Positions 43,975 through 52,910 of a stretch of DNA of 64,000 nt are shown piece after piece. Under the pieces are notes generated by a model. The model was not told the DNA's origin. It searched no databases and was given only the letters and a program-made list of their open reading frames with translations. Within the stretch, counting starts at the first letter, position 1; the number at the start of each line of letters is the position of its first letter. The position numbers were made by a program, and so were the translations under genes. The stretch spans positions 114,010-178,009 of the forward strand of contig NZ_JAGHQP010000004.1 of assembly GCF_017744255.1 (NCBI RefSeq), given 5' to 3'. This stretch comes from Brevundimonas sp. A19_0. GTDB taxonomy: Bacteria; Pseudomonadota; Alphaproteobacteria; Caulobacterales; Caulobacteraceae.

Positions 43975-44604
43975 CTACGTGGGTTGGCCCGCAGCCATCC
44001 ATTCGTGCATCGCGGTGATCATCTCGCCCGTCGGGTATTCTCTGATATCCTCCTCGGATGAGCCGGCGGCAAGTTGCATCTCCCAGTACCACTCTTGGAA
44101 CGCGACATATTTCCCGCTTACAAGCGCACGTCCGAGGCGCTCGGCACCAGCATGTCCGACTAGCCAGTCTCTCACATGTGCCATCGCCTTTTCAAAATCA
44201 CTCCCGTGAGCCCGGATGTCCCATCCTGATATGTCGGATAGGACTTTTTGATACTCGTATCTCTCGTGCTCGAATATCAGGATTGATTTGGACGACTGAG
44301 AGTCATCACCGAACTTTCGACACCCGTAGTCGAGACCAAGCTCGAAAGGCATATTCATTCGGGCGAGATCGCCTTCGCTTTTCGCCCTACAGCGAGACAA
44401 ATCGTGGATCGCATATTTCGAACTGCCGATAAGCTCCACAATTCGATCCAGTCGTCCCGATGCATTGTCGGCATTCTCGGGGGCCAGTCTCGGCCAGAAG
44501 CCGAGGAAAACCACGCAAAATGCCATCGCTTGAAGGATCGGCGCGAAGTCCTCGTCGAATGGACAGTTTATGAAGACTGATCGTTCGAAGGGCGGCATTT
44601 TCAT
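43975..44604 (-). CDS. CPFD-family hypothetical protein, possible TIR/deoxyribosyltransferase-like effector
   Basis: This 209-residue protein carries a recurring bacterial pattern: SVFINCPFDEDFAPILQAM at the N-terminus, IVELIGSSKYAIHDLSRC, MNMPFELGLDYGCRKFG with a conserved Glu, YEYQKVLSDISGWDIRAH and VRDWL. The strand-helix order and the MPFELG motif recall Rossmannoid folds of the TIR or nucleoside-2-deoxyribosyltransferase type, but that is inference. Base composition is far from its neighbours: bases 44221-44280 have 26 G or C in 60, against 46 in 60 at 43801-43860. It overlaps the DUF2188 gene (ATGA), so both are one unit, probably acquired horizontally. Its biochemical role is unknown. 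Confidence 0.75.
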   Translation of the reverse strand: MKMPPFERSVFINCPFDEDFAPILQAMAFCVVFLGFWPRLAPENADNASGRLDRIVELIGSSKYAIHDLSRCRAKSEGDLARMNMPFELGLDYGCRKFGDDSQSSKSILIFEHERYEYQKVLSDISGWDIRAHGSDFEKAMAHVRDWLVGHAGAERLGRALVSGKYVAFQEWYWEMQLAAGSSEEDIREYPTGEMITAMHEWMAAGQPT

Positions 44605-44825
44605 CCCTTCGGAGGATGCGGGTCCTTACCGTAAGAATTTCGCTCTCTGATACGACCGTCTTGACCGTGAATATACAGCTCAGTTCGCTGGTTCTTCGCG
44701 ATCCGAGTAGCTGCCGCTATGGCTGCAGCTTGTGTCGCATGAGTGCTGGACGCTTTGGCCGATCCGGCTTTCTTCACACTCCATGAAGAGCCTTGGGGCA
44801 CGACGTGCTGACCTTGCTTTGCCAT
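44601..44825 (-). CDS. DUF2188 domain protein
   Basis: The 74 residues show the DUF2188 layout: HVVPQGSSWSVKKAGSAKAS, a helix THATQAAAIAAATRIAKNQ, and the hallmark ELYIHGQDGRIRERNSYGKD with a terminal PHPPKG. The family is small, basic and of unknown function. AGAGGTGAGC precedes the ATG as a ribosome-binding site. It is the first gene of a two-gene unit with the CPFD-family gene, and it shares the lower G+C content. A partner or regulator role for the downstream protein is a guess from the coupling. Confidence 0.82.
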   Translation of the reverse strand: MAKQGQHVVPQGSSWSVKKAGSAKASSTHATQAAAIAAATRIAKNQRTELYIHGQDGRIRERNSYGKDPHPPKG

Positions 44826-44888
44826 GAGTCGCTCACCTCTCTTTAATGGTCAACTATATCACGGCACGCGGCCGCGCTAAGTGAAAAC

Positions 44889-45803
44889 CTAGCCCCCCGG
44901 CCATCCCCCTGCGCGGCTGAGGGCGCTGGGGGCGGGGCGGCCGATCTTCTCGCCGATCCAGCGCGCGGTTTCGATCAGGGCGTCGAGGTCATAGCCGGTC
45001 TCGAAGCCCGCGCGCTCGAGCATATAGACCAGGTCCTCGGTGGCGATATTGCCCGTGGCCCCGGGGGCGAACGGACACCCCCCGATGCCGCCCACCGAGG
45101 CGTCCAGAACGTCGACCCCGGCCTCTATCCCCGCATGGGCATTGGCCAGACCGGTGTTGCGGGTGTCATGGAAATGCAGGCGCAGCGTGGCATCGGGCGC
45201 CGCCTTGCGCGCCGCCTCGACCTTTTTCGTAACCGCCCATGGGTCGCCGGCGCCGATGGTGTCGGCCAGGGCGATCTCGCGAATGCCCATGGCGGCATAG
45301 GCGCCCACCATGTCGGCGACCTGATCGACACTGACCTCGCCGTCGAACGGGCAGCCCCAGACGCAAGACAGGGTCACCGACAGCGACGGCGCAGCATCCC
45401 CGGGGGCGGCATTGTGGCGGCGGGCGACGATGGCCTCGACCATGGCGCGCTGTCCGGCCCGGTCCAGCCCCTGGTTCTTGAGCCCGAACCCGTCGGTGGC
45501 GGCGACCGAAACATTGACCTCATCGACCGCCGTGGTGATGGCCCGGTCATAGCCTCGCCCGTTCAGCACCAGGCCGATCCGGCTGCGGCCCGGCTCGGGG
45601 GGCAGGGCGGCCATGACCTCTTCGGCGCCGGCCATCTGCGGCACATATTTCGGGTGGACGAAACTGACGGCCTCGATGCGGCGCGCGCCGGCGGTCTCGA
45701 GCCGGCGGGCCAGCTCGGCGCGGACGGCGGGCTCCAGCACCATCTTTTCATTCTGCAGGCCGTCGCGGGGACCGACCTCGACAATCTCGATCCGGCGGCT
45801 CAT
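44889..45803 (-). CDS. mvaB: Hydroxymethylglutaryl-CoA lyase
   Basis: This 304-residue DRE-TIM metallolyase cleaves HMG-CoA to acetoacetate and acetyl-CoA in leucine degradation. VEVGPRDGLQNEK carries the metal-binding Asp and catalytic Arg, VSFVHPKYVPQMAG follows, LRLHFHDTRNTGLANAHAG holds the metal His pair, and DASVGGIGGCPFAPGATGN carries the signature Cys. Active-site elements look complete. The start overlaps the upstream glycosyltransferase stop (ATGA) although the two functions are unrelated. Other leucine-pathway genes are not in the window. Confidence 0.95.
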   Translation of the reverse strand: MSRRIEIVEVGPRDGLQNEKMVLEPAVRAELARRLETAGARRIEAVSFVHPKYVPQMAGAEEVMAALPPEPGRSRIGLVLNGRGYDRAITTAVDEVNVSVAATDGFGLKNQGLDRAGQRAMVEAIVARRHNAAPGDAAPSLSVTLSCVWGCPFDGEVSVDQVADMVGAYAAMGIREIALADTIGAGDPWAVTKKVEAARKAAPDATLRLHFHDTRNTGLANAHAGIEAGVDVLDASVGGIGGCPFAPGATGNIATEDLVYMLERAGFETGYDLDALIETARWIGEKIGRPAPSALSRAGGWPGG

Positions 45804-47479
45804 TGCGCGCCCTCGACCGGCACATCGGCGCCCGGGGGCGCATAGACGGTCAAATCCACGTCATCGCCGGTCGAATAGTTGTGGCCGCTCACCTCGCCGA
45901 CCGCGCGGCCGGTCACGCCCAGCCGCGCCGCCGCCTGGGCAAAAGCTTCGGCGTCGCGCGCCTCGACGATGGCCGGCCGTCCCTCGGACAGCGCACGGGC
46001 AGCGCCCTCGGCATCGGTCAGCTGGGTGGTGCGCCCGGTCAGGAAGACAAAGCTGGGCTCGTGGAAGGTGGTAATCGCCACGGGGCTGGTGGTCAGCCCC
46101 TGACGCGGGTGCAGATTGGCCTCCTTCAACACCTTGGTCAGCTGCGGGGCGATGGCCAGCGGACGCAGCTGCCGGATCGTGCCCGACAGGGCGGTGTGGC
46201 TGAGAACGCCCAGGGCCAAAGCGGTGACCAGAGCCGCTACCGGCGCCTTGTTCAGGAGCAGGAAGCCCCCGACGGCAGCGGCCGCGACGGCCGAGACCAT
46301 GGTGATCGCCGCCCAGGTCTGGGCGGTCGAGGTGGCGTAGTTCGACACCCCGTAGACGGTGATGGCCACGATCAGCCCGGCCGCGACCAGACCGAGGACG
46401 GCCCCCACCCGGCGCGAGAGGGCGCCGATGGGCCGCGTCAGGGCCACGGCGGCCAGCAGCGCCAGCGCGCCAAAGGTCGGCAGGGTGTAGTGGACCAGCT
46501 TGGTCGGCGTCAGCTCGAAGATCAGCCAGCCGGGCACCAGCCAGCAGATAAGGAAGCGGATGGCCGGTTCGGTCCGCCGGTGCCAGGCCGTCGAGATCGA
46601 GGCCGGCAGCAGCAGGGTGGCCGGGAAGAACAGCAGGGGCAGCAGCAGCAGATAGACGCCCGGAGGGGCGCCGTGGCTCTCATGGCCCCCCGCCACCTTG
46701 GGCGCCAGATCCCCGGCAATGGCCTCGCGCCAGAAGCCACCGTCAGTGGCGACCGTGATGGCCAGCGCCCACGGGCCGACGATCAGGGCGACCAGCGCCA
46801 GTCCCCAGCCCCAGCCCAGCGGTTTCAGCCAGAGGAAGTCCCGGTCCCAGACCGACAGGGCCAGAATGGCGGGCAGGATGACGACCAGGCCGATCGGCCC
46901 CTTGACCAGAATCGACAGGCCCAGTGCCCCCCAGAAGATCAGCTTGTGCGGCCGGCGCGGCGGATCATTGGCGCGTACCGCCAGATAGATGCGCATGAGG
47001 GCGGCCATCGCCGCGGTCACACAGGCCATCAGGACCGCGTCGGTCTTGGCGATCCCGGCCTCGGTCGACAGCAGGAAACAGGCCCCCAGTATCGCCCCGG
47101 CCAGCACGCCGGTGCGGGTGCCGAAGACGGCTGTGCCGACCCAGGCACAGGCGAGGGCCGCGATCATCGCTCCCAGCAGCGAGGGCAGCCGATAGGGCTG
47201 GATGGCGCGGTTCTCGGCATTGCCGGTCACCGCGACCGCGGCGGCCTGCATCCAGTAGATGCCGACCGGCTTCTTCCAGCGCGGTTCGTCCTGAAAGCGG
47301 ATGTCGACGAAGTCGCCGGTCTCCAGCATCTGGGACGTCGCCTGCGCATAGCGGCTCTCATCCCGGTCCAGAGGCGGCAACAGCAACAGGCCGGGCAGGC
47401 CGGCGACGAACGCCACCAGGGCGGCAAGGGCCAGGCCGCGCCAGCCGCGCAGTCGATGGGCGAGATCCAGTCCGGTCAT
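45800..47479 (-). CDS. Glycosyltransferase family 39/ArnT-like membrane protein
   Basis: The 559-residue protein has about 12 membrane segments. PPLDRDESRYAQATSQML, with the catalytic acidic DRDE in the first periplasmic loop, and the FVDIRFQDEPRWKKPVGIYWM block are hallmarks of the ArnT/PMT-type GT39 family, which transfers a sugar from undecaprenyl phosphate to lipid A or another acceptor on the periplasmic side. FELTPTKLVHYTLPTF is also family-typical. The ATG at 47479 was preferred over an in-frame GTG at 47500. A GT2 gene of the kind that makes polyprenyl-phosphate sugars lies divergently, so the pair may form donor and transferase. The sugar is unknown. Confidence 0.88.
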   Translation of the reverse strand: MTGLDLAHRLRGWRGLALAALVAFVAGLPGLLLLPPLDRDESRYAQATSQMLETGDFVDIRFQDEPRWKKPVGIYWMQAAAVAVTGNAENRAIQPYRLPSLLGAMIAALACAWVGTAVFGTRTGVLAGAILGACFLLSTEAGIAKTDAVLMACVTAAMAALMRIYLAVRANDPPRRPHKLIFWGALGLSILVKGPIGLVVILPAILALSVWDRDFLWLKPLGWGWGLALVALIVGPWALAITVATDGGFWREAIAGDLAPKVAGGHESHGAPPGVYLLLLPLLFFPATLLLPASISTAWHRRTEPAIRFLICWLVPGWLIFELTPTKLVHYTLPTFGALALLAAVALTRPIGALSRRVGAVLGLVAAGLIVAITVYGVSNYATSTAQTWAAITMVSAVAAAAVGGFLLLNKAPVAALVTALALGVLSHTALSGTIRQLRPLAIAPQLTKVLKEANLHPRQGLTTSPVAITTFHEPSFVFLTGRTTQLTDAEGAARALSEGRPAIVEARDAEAFAQAAARLGVTGRAVGEVSGHNYSTGDDVDLTVYAPPGADVPVEGAQ

Positions 47480-47589
47480 GGCTCCGCTTCTATCACGCAC
47501 TTTCCGATTGCGTCAGCCGCCTCGCGCGAGCGTGACCGGCCGCGCGCGCGACCCTCCCCCTTCCGCACAAAACCCGCTAGACAGCGGCC

Positions 47590-48318
47590 ATGACAGCCGC
47601 TGCGCCCCTCATCTCCGTGGTCGTTCCCGTGCATGACGAGGCCGGGGCGGTCGAAGCCCTGGTCACCGAAATCGCCGAGGCCTTTGCCGGCCGGAACCAT
47701 GAAATGGTGCTGGTCAATGACGCCAGCCGCGACCAGACCCTGGCCTTGCTGGAGGGCCTGAAGGCGCGTTTTCCCACGCTGCGCGTGCTGTCACACGGCA
47801 CCAATGCGGGCCAGAGCCGGGCGGTGCGCACCGGCGTGCTGGCCGCGCGGGGCGAGGTGGTGGTGACCCTGGACGGGGACGGCCAGAACCCGCCGTCAGA
47901 GGCGCCCAAATTGGTCGACGCCCTGCTGGCCGCCCCGCCCGAGGTCGCGCTGGTCGGTGGCGTTCGACAGCGCCGGCAGGACACGGGGGCCAAGCTGTGG
48001 GCCTCGCGCTGGGCCAACCGCATCCGCAAGCGACTGCTGGGCGACGATGCCGACGATACCGGTTGCGGGCTCAAGGCCTTTCGCCGCGATGTCTTTCTGC
48101 GGCTTCCCTATTTCGATCACATCCACCGCTACCTGCCGGCCCTGATGATCCGCGAGGGCTATCAGAACCGCTATCTGCCGATCTCGCATCGCGCGCGCGA
48201 CACAGGCCAGTCCAAATACACCAACTGGGAGCGGCTGATGGCCAGCCTGTCGGACCTGCTCGGCGTCATGTGGCTGAAATCCCGGGCCCGGAACCCCGGC
48301 CACATCACCGAGGTCTGA
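47590..48318 (+). CDS. Glycosyltransferase family 2 (polyprenyl-phosphate glycosyltransferase-like)
   Basis: This 242-residue GT-A enzyme begins ISVVVPVHDEAGAVEALV, then EMVLVNDASRDQTLALLEGL, LSHGTNAGQSRAVRTGV, the metal-binding VVTLDGDGQNPPSE (DxD-like), DTGCGLKAFRRDVFLRL and HRARDTGQSKYTNWERLM. These match dolichol- or undecaprenyl-phosphate mannosyl/glucosyl transferases that load a sugar on a lipid carrier at the cytoplasmic face. No C-terminal membrane segments are present. It is divergent from the GT39 gene across 110 bases, which suits a shared pathway. Confidence 0.9.
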   Translation: MTAAAPLISVVVPVHDEAGAVEALVTEIAEAFAGRNHEMVLVNDASRDQTLALLEGLKARFPTLRVLSHGTNAGQSRAVRTGVLAARGEVVVTLDGDGQNPPSEAPKLVDALLAAPPEVALVGGVRQRRQDTGAKLWASRWANRIRKRLLGDDADDTGCGLKAFRRDVFLRLPYFDHIHRYLPALMIREGYQNRYLPISHRARDTGQSKYTNWERLMASLSDLLGVMWLKSRARNPGHITEV

Positions 48319-48434
48319 GCGGGGACCGCGCCCTCGCCCGCGGACACGGCACAGGGGAACAGGGTTGCCGGAAAGGTTAACCGGCCTCACTATCGGTGCG
48401 GACGTTCGCCCTGCGGACATGGAGGGAACAGGCT

Positions 48435-48860
48435 ATGTGGATTGCCGTACCGCTGCTGGTCGTGCCGTGGCTGATTTACAATGTCGTGGTCCTGACCGGC
48501 CTGCTCGGCGGGGATCCGTCGCTGGGGGCTGACCCGGCGCTGCGTCAGGCCGTCTTCAGCATTCCCATGGCCTCGGGCGTGCGCTGGAATGTCGGCGTCG
48601 GCGACATGATCCTGTTTTTCGGGCTGATTTTCCTGTTCTTCGAACTGCTGAAGTCGACCTCCAGCCAGAAGGTCGCCATCATCAACCACGCCCTGTCGAT
48701 GATCCTGTTCGTCGTCTGTCTGGTGCAGTTCCTGCTGATCCCCAGCTTTGCCACGTCCACCTTCTTCCTGATCACCATCATGATCATGTTGGACGTGCTG
48801 GCGGGCTTCATCGTGACGATCATCGCCGCCCGCAAGGATCTGGACTTCGGCGGCGGCTGA
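48435..48860 (+). CDS. Small four-helix membrane protein of unknown function
   Basis: The 141 residues form hydrophobic segments at about 3-22, 60-78, 88-108 and 112-132, with VGVGDMILFFGLIFLFFELLKS and IMIMLDVLAGFIVTIIAARKD as landmarks. The ATG at 48435 follows GGAGGGAA. There are no enzymatic motifs. It resembles uncharacterised conserved membrane proteins of Caulobacterales; the family was not identified. Convergent with a possible 27-residue membrane peptide gene, abutting at the stop codons. Confidence 0.7.
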   Translation: MWIAVPLLVVPWLIYNVVVLTGLLGGDPSLGADPALRQAVFSIPMASGVRWNVGVGDMILFFGLIFLFFELLKSTSSQKVAIINHALSMILFVVCLVQFLLIPSFATSTFFLITIMIMLDVLAGFIVTIIAARKDLDFGGG

Positions 48861-48944
48861 TCAGCCGAACACGCTGAACACCAGCGCCACAATCAGCACA
48901 TCGGTGGTGCGGGCGACGAGCGACATGAGGGTGGCCATCGGCAT
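48861..48944 (-). CDS. Possible 27-residue membrane peptide
   Basis: A short frame starts MPMATLMSL at 48944 and ends ALVFSVFG before a TGA at 48863-48861. The middle is one hydrophobic helix (TDVLIVALVFSVF). GGAG lies 8 bases before the ATG. It is far below usual length cut-offs and could be chance, but the reading frame, spacing and helix are coherent. No homologue is known to me. Confidence 0.3.
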   Translation of the reverse strand: MPMATLMSLVARTTDVLIVALVFSVFG

Positions 48945-49010
48945 GGTCCAGGCTCCGGTACGGGACAGGGATCCCGTGCCCAGCAAGGGTCATGCCGCGC
49001 GATCCGGCGC

Positions 49011-49400
49011 TCAGATTTCGGTCTTTTTGGCCTGGCCCGGCGGCGGGCGGCGGTCCTTCTCGCCCGTATATTCGGTGCCCAGATAGGCCGAGCGCGCGGC
49101 ATCCAGCACCGGCGGGCCGCCTCTCAGGCCCTTGCGGACACCGGTCTGGCCCAGCATCTGCGCCTCGAAGGCCCCCGAGGCACTGACCGGCGGGACGGTA
49201 TGGGCCGCGGCAGGGCTTGCCGCCGGACCGGCAGTTTCATCCCGGGACCCGGCATCGTCTTCCCGGGGCACCAGCGCCCGGCCCTCGGCGCGCCGGTCGG
49301 CCTGACGCCGCTCATCCTCGCGCCGCCGCCGCTCGCGACGGTCCGGCACCGCGCCGCTGACGGGGGCCGAAGGACCGACCGGCGGGATGCGGTCGGTCAT
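49011..49400 (-). CDS. Charged, probably disordered protein coupled to phaR
   Basis: The 129-residue product is rich in Arg, Asp, Pro and Ala, including RRERRRREDERRQADRR near residue 30, with no hydrophobic core or recognised domain, and ends KDRRPPPGQAKKTEI. Its start overlaps the phaR stop (ATGA), so it is made with PhaR. A segment GAFEAQMLGQTGVRKGLRGG may be a short structured or binding element. The function is unknown; the close coupling suggests a granule- or regulator-associated role, which is inference. Confidence 0.6.
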   Translation of the reverse strand: MTDRIPPVGPSAPVSGAVPDRRERRRREDERRQADRRAEGRALVPREDDAGSRDETAGPAASPAAAHTVPPVSASGAFEAQMLGQTGVRKGLRGGPPVLDAARSAYLGTEYTGEKDRRPPPGQAKKTEI

Positions 49401-50041
49401 GCGGGGTCCGATCCGCCCTTCTTCGCCGACCGGGCGCTGCCCTGGGCCAGCCGGTCGATCTGGGCGCGCATCTCGTCCATCTGGCGGCGCATTTCGTCGA
49501 GGGCCGCATCCTCCGCGCGGGGGGGTGCGGCCGGTGCGGCTTCCGGCGCCTCGGTCGTCTCGCCCGTATCGCTGCGATAGGGGTTGAAGCCCGGGAACAG
49601 GGTCATGGCGCGCTGGAACATGGCCATGTTCTGGCGCACCACATCCTCCATCAGCCCGGCCCCGGCCCCGGTGCCGAACGCCCGGTTCAGCTGGCTGCGG
49701 AACTGCTCCTGCTGCTTCGAGAAGGTGTCCAGCGACATCTCCAGATAGCTGGGCAGCACCCCCTGCATCTGTCCGCCGTAAAAGCCGATCAGCCGCCGCA
49801 GGAATTGCACGGGAAGCAGGGCCTCGCCCCGGCTCTCCTCCTCGAAGATGATCTGGGTCAGGATGGTACGGGTCAGATCGTCGTTGGTCTTGGCGTCATA
49901 GACGACGAAATCAACGCCCTCGCGTACCATGGCCGCCAGGTCGTCCAGCGTCACATAGGAGGAGGTGGCCGTGTTGTAGAGTCGGCGGTTCGCGTACTTC
50001 TTGATGACGATCGTGTCGCCACCGGGCTTGGCATCCGTCAC
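49397..50041 (-). CDS. phaR: Polyhydroxyalkanoate synthesis repressor
   Basis: The 214-residue protein begins IVIKKYANRRLYNTATSSYVTLDDL, the PHB/PHA accumulation regulator DNA-binding domain, followed by VREGVDFVVYDAKTNDDLTRTILTQIIFEEE. The middle and C-terminal part (SLDTFSKQQEQFRSQLNRAFG) matches the PHB-binding region seen in PhaR. In related bacteria PhaR represses phasin genes and binds PHA granules. The C-terminus carries a predicted coiled coil (DEMRRQMDEMRAQIDRLAQ). No PHA synthase is in this window. Confidence 0.93.
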   Translation of the reverse strand: MTDAKPGGDTIVIKKYANRRLYNTATSSYVTLDDLAAMVREGVDFVVYDAKTNDDLTRTILTQIIFEEESRGEALLPVQFLRRLIGFYGGQMQGVLPSYLEMSLDTFSKQQEQFRSQLNRAFGTGAGAGLMEDVVRQNMAMFQRAMTLFPGFNPYRSDTGETTEAPEAAPAAPPRAEDAALDEMRRQMDEMRAQIDRLAQGSARSAKKGGSDPA

Positions 50042-50117
50042 GCTGATGTCCTTGTGGTGAAACCGCCGCCACTATCGCGCGCGAAACGGGTTTGCGCCAG
50101 ACTCGACGGAAAGGACC

Positions 50118-50828
50118 TCAGGTGCCGGGTACCAGCACCACCCCGACCAGCACGGCGGCCCAGTGCACACCGGCCCCCGCCACGACAAATCCATGCCAGA
50201 TGGCGCGCCGGAACTTCACCTTGGGGCTGATGAAGACGAACACGCCCGACGTATAGACCAGCCCCCCGATCACCAGCAGGATCAGGGCCGCCGGATGGAC
50301 GGTGTCCAGCATGGGTTTCAGCGCCAGCACGGCCAGCCAGCCGAAGATCACATAGACGGTGCTCCAGATCGCGTCCGACAGGCGCGGCAGCACCAGTTTG
50401 GCGGCCACCCCGCCCAGCGCCAGCGCCCAGATCAGCAGGGTGAAGCCCGTCGACCAGGCGCCCTCGAACCGCTGGGTGGTGAAGGGGGTATAGCTGCCCG
50501 CGATCATCAGGAAGATGGCGGCCTCGTCCAGCCGCCGCAGCAGGGGCCGCGCGGCGCAGGGCCGGGTCAGGTTGTAGACGGTCGAGGCCGTCAGCATGGC
50601 GATCAGGCACAGGGCGTAGACCGCCGTCGCCACGATCAGGCCTGCACTGTCGGCCGAGAAGGACGACATCACCGCCAGAACAATGCCGCCGATACCGGCC
50701 AGACCGAGGCCGATCAGGTGTACCCACAGGTCCGCCAACCGCTCGCCGCGGGTCTCATAGTGCTCGATCATGTCGAGCTCGTCCGGTTGCATGATCCGGC
50801 GAAACAGGCGGAGCGGGGTCTTCATCAT
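50118..50828 (-). CDS. trhA: PAQR-family membrane homeostasis protein TrhA (hemolysin III)
   Basis: At 236 residues with seven predicted membrane segments, it carries ERLADLWVHLIGLGLAG near the N-terminus, TASTVYNLTRP, and the conserved RLDEAAIFLMIAGSYTPF with the family Asp and Tyr, and ends with IWHGFVVAGAGVHWAAVL (conserved His). Bacterial members adjust membrane fluidity with fatty acid composition. Two Met codons open the frame, so the start may be 50828 or 50825. It shows no obvious operon partner. Confidence 0.9.
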   Translation of the reverse strand: MMKTPLRLFRRIMQPDELDMIEHYETRGERLADLWVHLIGLGLAGIGGIVLAVMSSFSADSAGLIVATAVYALCLIAMLTASTVYNLTRPCAARPLLRRLDEAAIFLMIAGSYTPFTTQRFEGAWSTGFTLLIWALALGGVAAKLVLPRLSDAIWSTVYVIFGWLAVLALKPMLDTVHPAALILLVIGGLVYTSGVFVFISPKVKFRRAIWHGFVVAGAGVHWAAVLVGVVLVPGT

Positions 50829-50980
50829 GGGCCATGCCTTCCGGTCGAGGCGGGGTCATACGGAAACAGCCAGTCTGGCCGACCTTACGGCCCTTCAATG
50901 ACCAGCCCCTGAACAGGCTCCCCTGCGGGCCATAAGTTTTTGGCCTGCGGCCCGGGTGCCACAGGCCGGCGCCCGCAGCG

Positions 50981-52291
50981 CTACAGGATGTAGCGGCTCA
51001 GATCCGTGTCACCCGTCAGGTCGCCCAGCCGCTCGCGGACCGCCTCCGCATCAAAGCGGATCGTCTGTCCAGAGAGGTCGGCGGCCTTGAAACTGGTCTC
51101 CTCCAGCACCCGTTCGACCACGGTGATCAGCCGCCGGGCGCCGATGTTCTCGATGGCGCTGTTGGCTGCCACGGCGGCGTCAGCCATCGCCTCGACCGCA
51201 TCGTCGGTAAACTCGAGGGTCACATCCTCGGTCGCCAGCAAGGCCTGGTTCTGGCGGATCAGATTGGCCTCGGGCTCGGTCAGGATGCGGCGGAAGTCCT
51301 CGCGCGTCAGGGCCTTCAGCTCGACACGGATCGGCAGTCGCCCCTGCAGCTCGGGCAGCAGGTCGCTGGGCTTGGACACGTGGAAGGCACCCGAGGCCAC
51401 GAACAGCACATGATCCGATTTCACCGGTCCGTAGCGAGTGGCGACCGTGGTGCCCTCGATCAGGGGCAGCAGGTCGCGCTGCACGCCCTCGCGGCTGACG
51501 TCAGCGCCGCCGCGATCCTGGCGCGCGGCGACCTTGTCGATCTCGTCTATGAAGACGATGCCCTCGGTTTCCGCCAGCTGAACCGCCTCGCGGGCCAGAC
51601 TGTCATTGTCGAGCAGCTTGTCCGACTCCTCGGCGATCAGGGGGGCATGGGCCGCCTTGACCGACAGGCGCACGGTCTTTGTGCGCGGACCGCCCATCTT
51701 GCCCAGCATTTCCGTCAGATTGATCATGCCGACATTGCCGCCCGGGCCCATGCCCGGCAGATCCAGCCCCGGAACGGGCGAGGCCGTGTCGGCCAGTGCC
51801 AGATCGATTTCCTTGTCGTCCAGCTCGCCCTTGCGCAGTTTGGCCCGGAAGGCATCGCGGGTGGTCGACTGGGCGCCCGCGCCGACCAGGGCGTCCAGAA
51901 TCCGGTCCTCGGCCGCGCGCTCGGCCTGGGCGCGCACCTCGCCCCGGCGACGATCCCGCACCAGCACCAGGGCGGCCTCGACCAGATCGCGCAGGATCTG
52001 GTCCACGTCCCGGCCGACATAGCCGACCTCGGTGAATTTGGTGGCCTCGACCTTGAGGAAGGGCGATCCGGTCAGCCGCGCCAGCCGGCGGGCGATCTCG
52101 GTCTTGCCGACGCCCGTCGGCCCGATCATCAGGATGTTTTTGGGCGTCACCTCGTCGCGCAGGGGCTCGGCCACCTGCTTGCGGCGCCAGCGGTTGCGCA
52201 GGGCAAGCGCCACGGCGCGCTTGGCATCGGCCTGACCGACGATGAAGCGGTCCAGTTCGGAGACAATTTCACGGGGCGACAGATCGGTCAT
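50981..52291 (-). CDS. hslU: ATP-dependent protease ATPase subunit HslU
   Basis: This 436-residue Clp/Hsp100 unfoldase of the HslUV protease has Walker [37 protein letters not shown] (the pore Gly-Tyr-Val-Gly loop), the Walker [16 protein letters not shown], the sensor region [28 protein letters not shown], and the C-terminal LSRYIL that docks into HslV. The intermediate I-domain is present (about residues 110-240). Its start overlaps the hslV stop (ATGA). Confidence 0.97.
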   Translation of the reverse strand: MTDLSPREIVSELDRFIVGQADAKRAVALALRNRWRRKQVAEPLRDEVTPKNILMIGPTGVGKTEIARRLARLTGSPFLKVEATKFTEVGYVGRDVDQILRDLVEAALVLVRDRRRGEVRAQAERAAEDRILDALVGAGAQSTTRDAFRAKLRKGELDDKEIDLALADTASPVPGLDLPGMGPGGNVGMINLTEMLGKMGGPRTKTVRLSVKAAHAPLIAEESDKLLDNDSLAREAVQLAETEGIVFIDEIDKVAARQDRGGADVSREGVQRDLLPLIEGTTVATRYGPVKSDHVLFVASGAFHVSKPSDLLPELQGRLPIRVELKALTREDFRRILTEPEANLIRQNQALLATEDVTLEFTDDAVEAMADAAVAANSAIENIGARRLITVVERVLEETSFKAADLSGQTIRFDAEAVRERLGDLTGDTDLSRYIL

Positions 52292-52866
52292 TTTCGGTCT
52301 CCCAGCGTTTCGACGGTCAGATTGCCATTGGTGTAGACGCAGACCTCGGCGGCGATGGCCATGGCCTTGCGGGCCACCGCCTCGGCATCCAGGTCGGTGT
52401 TCTCGATCAGGGCGCGGGCGGCAGACAAGGCGAAATTCCCGCCCGATCCGACCGCCGCCACGCCGTGCTCGGGCTCCAGAACGTCACCCACGCCGGTGAC
52501 GGTAAAGATCGACGTCTTGTCCGCCACCAGCAGCATGGCCTCCAGCCGCCGGAGGTAGCGGTCCGTGCGCCAGTCCTTGGCCAGATCGACGCAGGCACGC
52601 GCCAGCTGATCCGGGTATTGCTCGAGCTTGGCCTCCAGCCGTTCCAGCAGGGTAAAGGCGTCGGCGGTTGCGCCCGCAAAGCCCGCCACCACGCGCCCCC
52701 CGGCCAGGGTCCGCACCTTGCGCGCGGCCCCCTTGACGATGGTCGGGCCCATGGAGACCTGTCCGTCCCCGGCAATGACGGTGGTGCCGCCCTTGCGAAC
52801 GGCCAGAATGGTGGTCCCGTGCCAGCCGGGGCCGGAGTGAGAGGCGGAATCGTCTGTCTGGTTCAT
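52288..52866 (-). CDS. hslV: ATP-dependent protease peptidase subunit HslV
   Basis: This 192-residue threonine peptidase has its catalytic Thr after a 17-residue extension ([17 protein letters not shown] then TTILAVRKG), a longer N-terminus than in E. coli but usual in alphaproteobacteria, and it implies processing. [30 protein letters not shown] blocks are present in shorter form: [13 protein letters not shown] and [17 protein letters not shown], then [19 protein letters not shown]. It forms the double hexamer that degrades substrates unfolded by HslU. It overlaps hslU. Confidence 0.97.
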   Translation of the reverse strand: MNQTDDSASHSGPGWHGTTILAVRKGGTTVIAGDGQVSMGPTIVKGAARKVRTLAGGRVVAGFAGATADAFTLLERLEAKLEQYPDQLARACVDLAKDWRTDRYLRRLEAMLLVADKTSIFTVTGVGDVLEPEHGVAAVGSGGNFALSAARALIENTDLDAEAVARKAMAIAAEVCVYTNGNLTVETLGDRK

Positions 52867-52910
52867 GGCGCCCAGATGGGGCCGCCGATCCAGCCCTGCA
52901 ACCTCAACTG

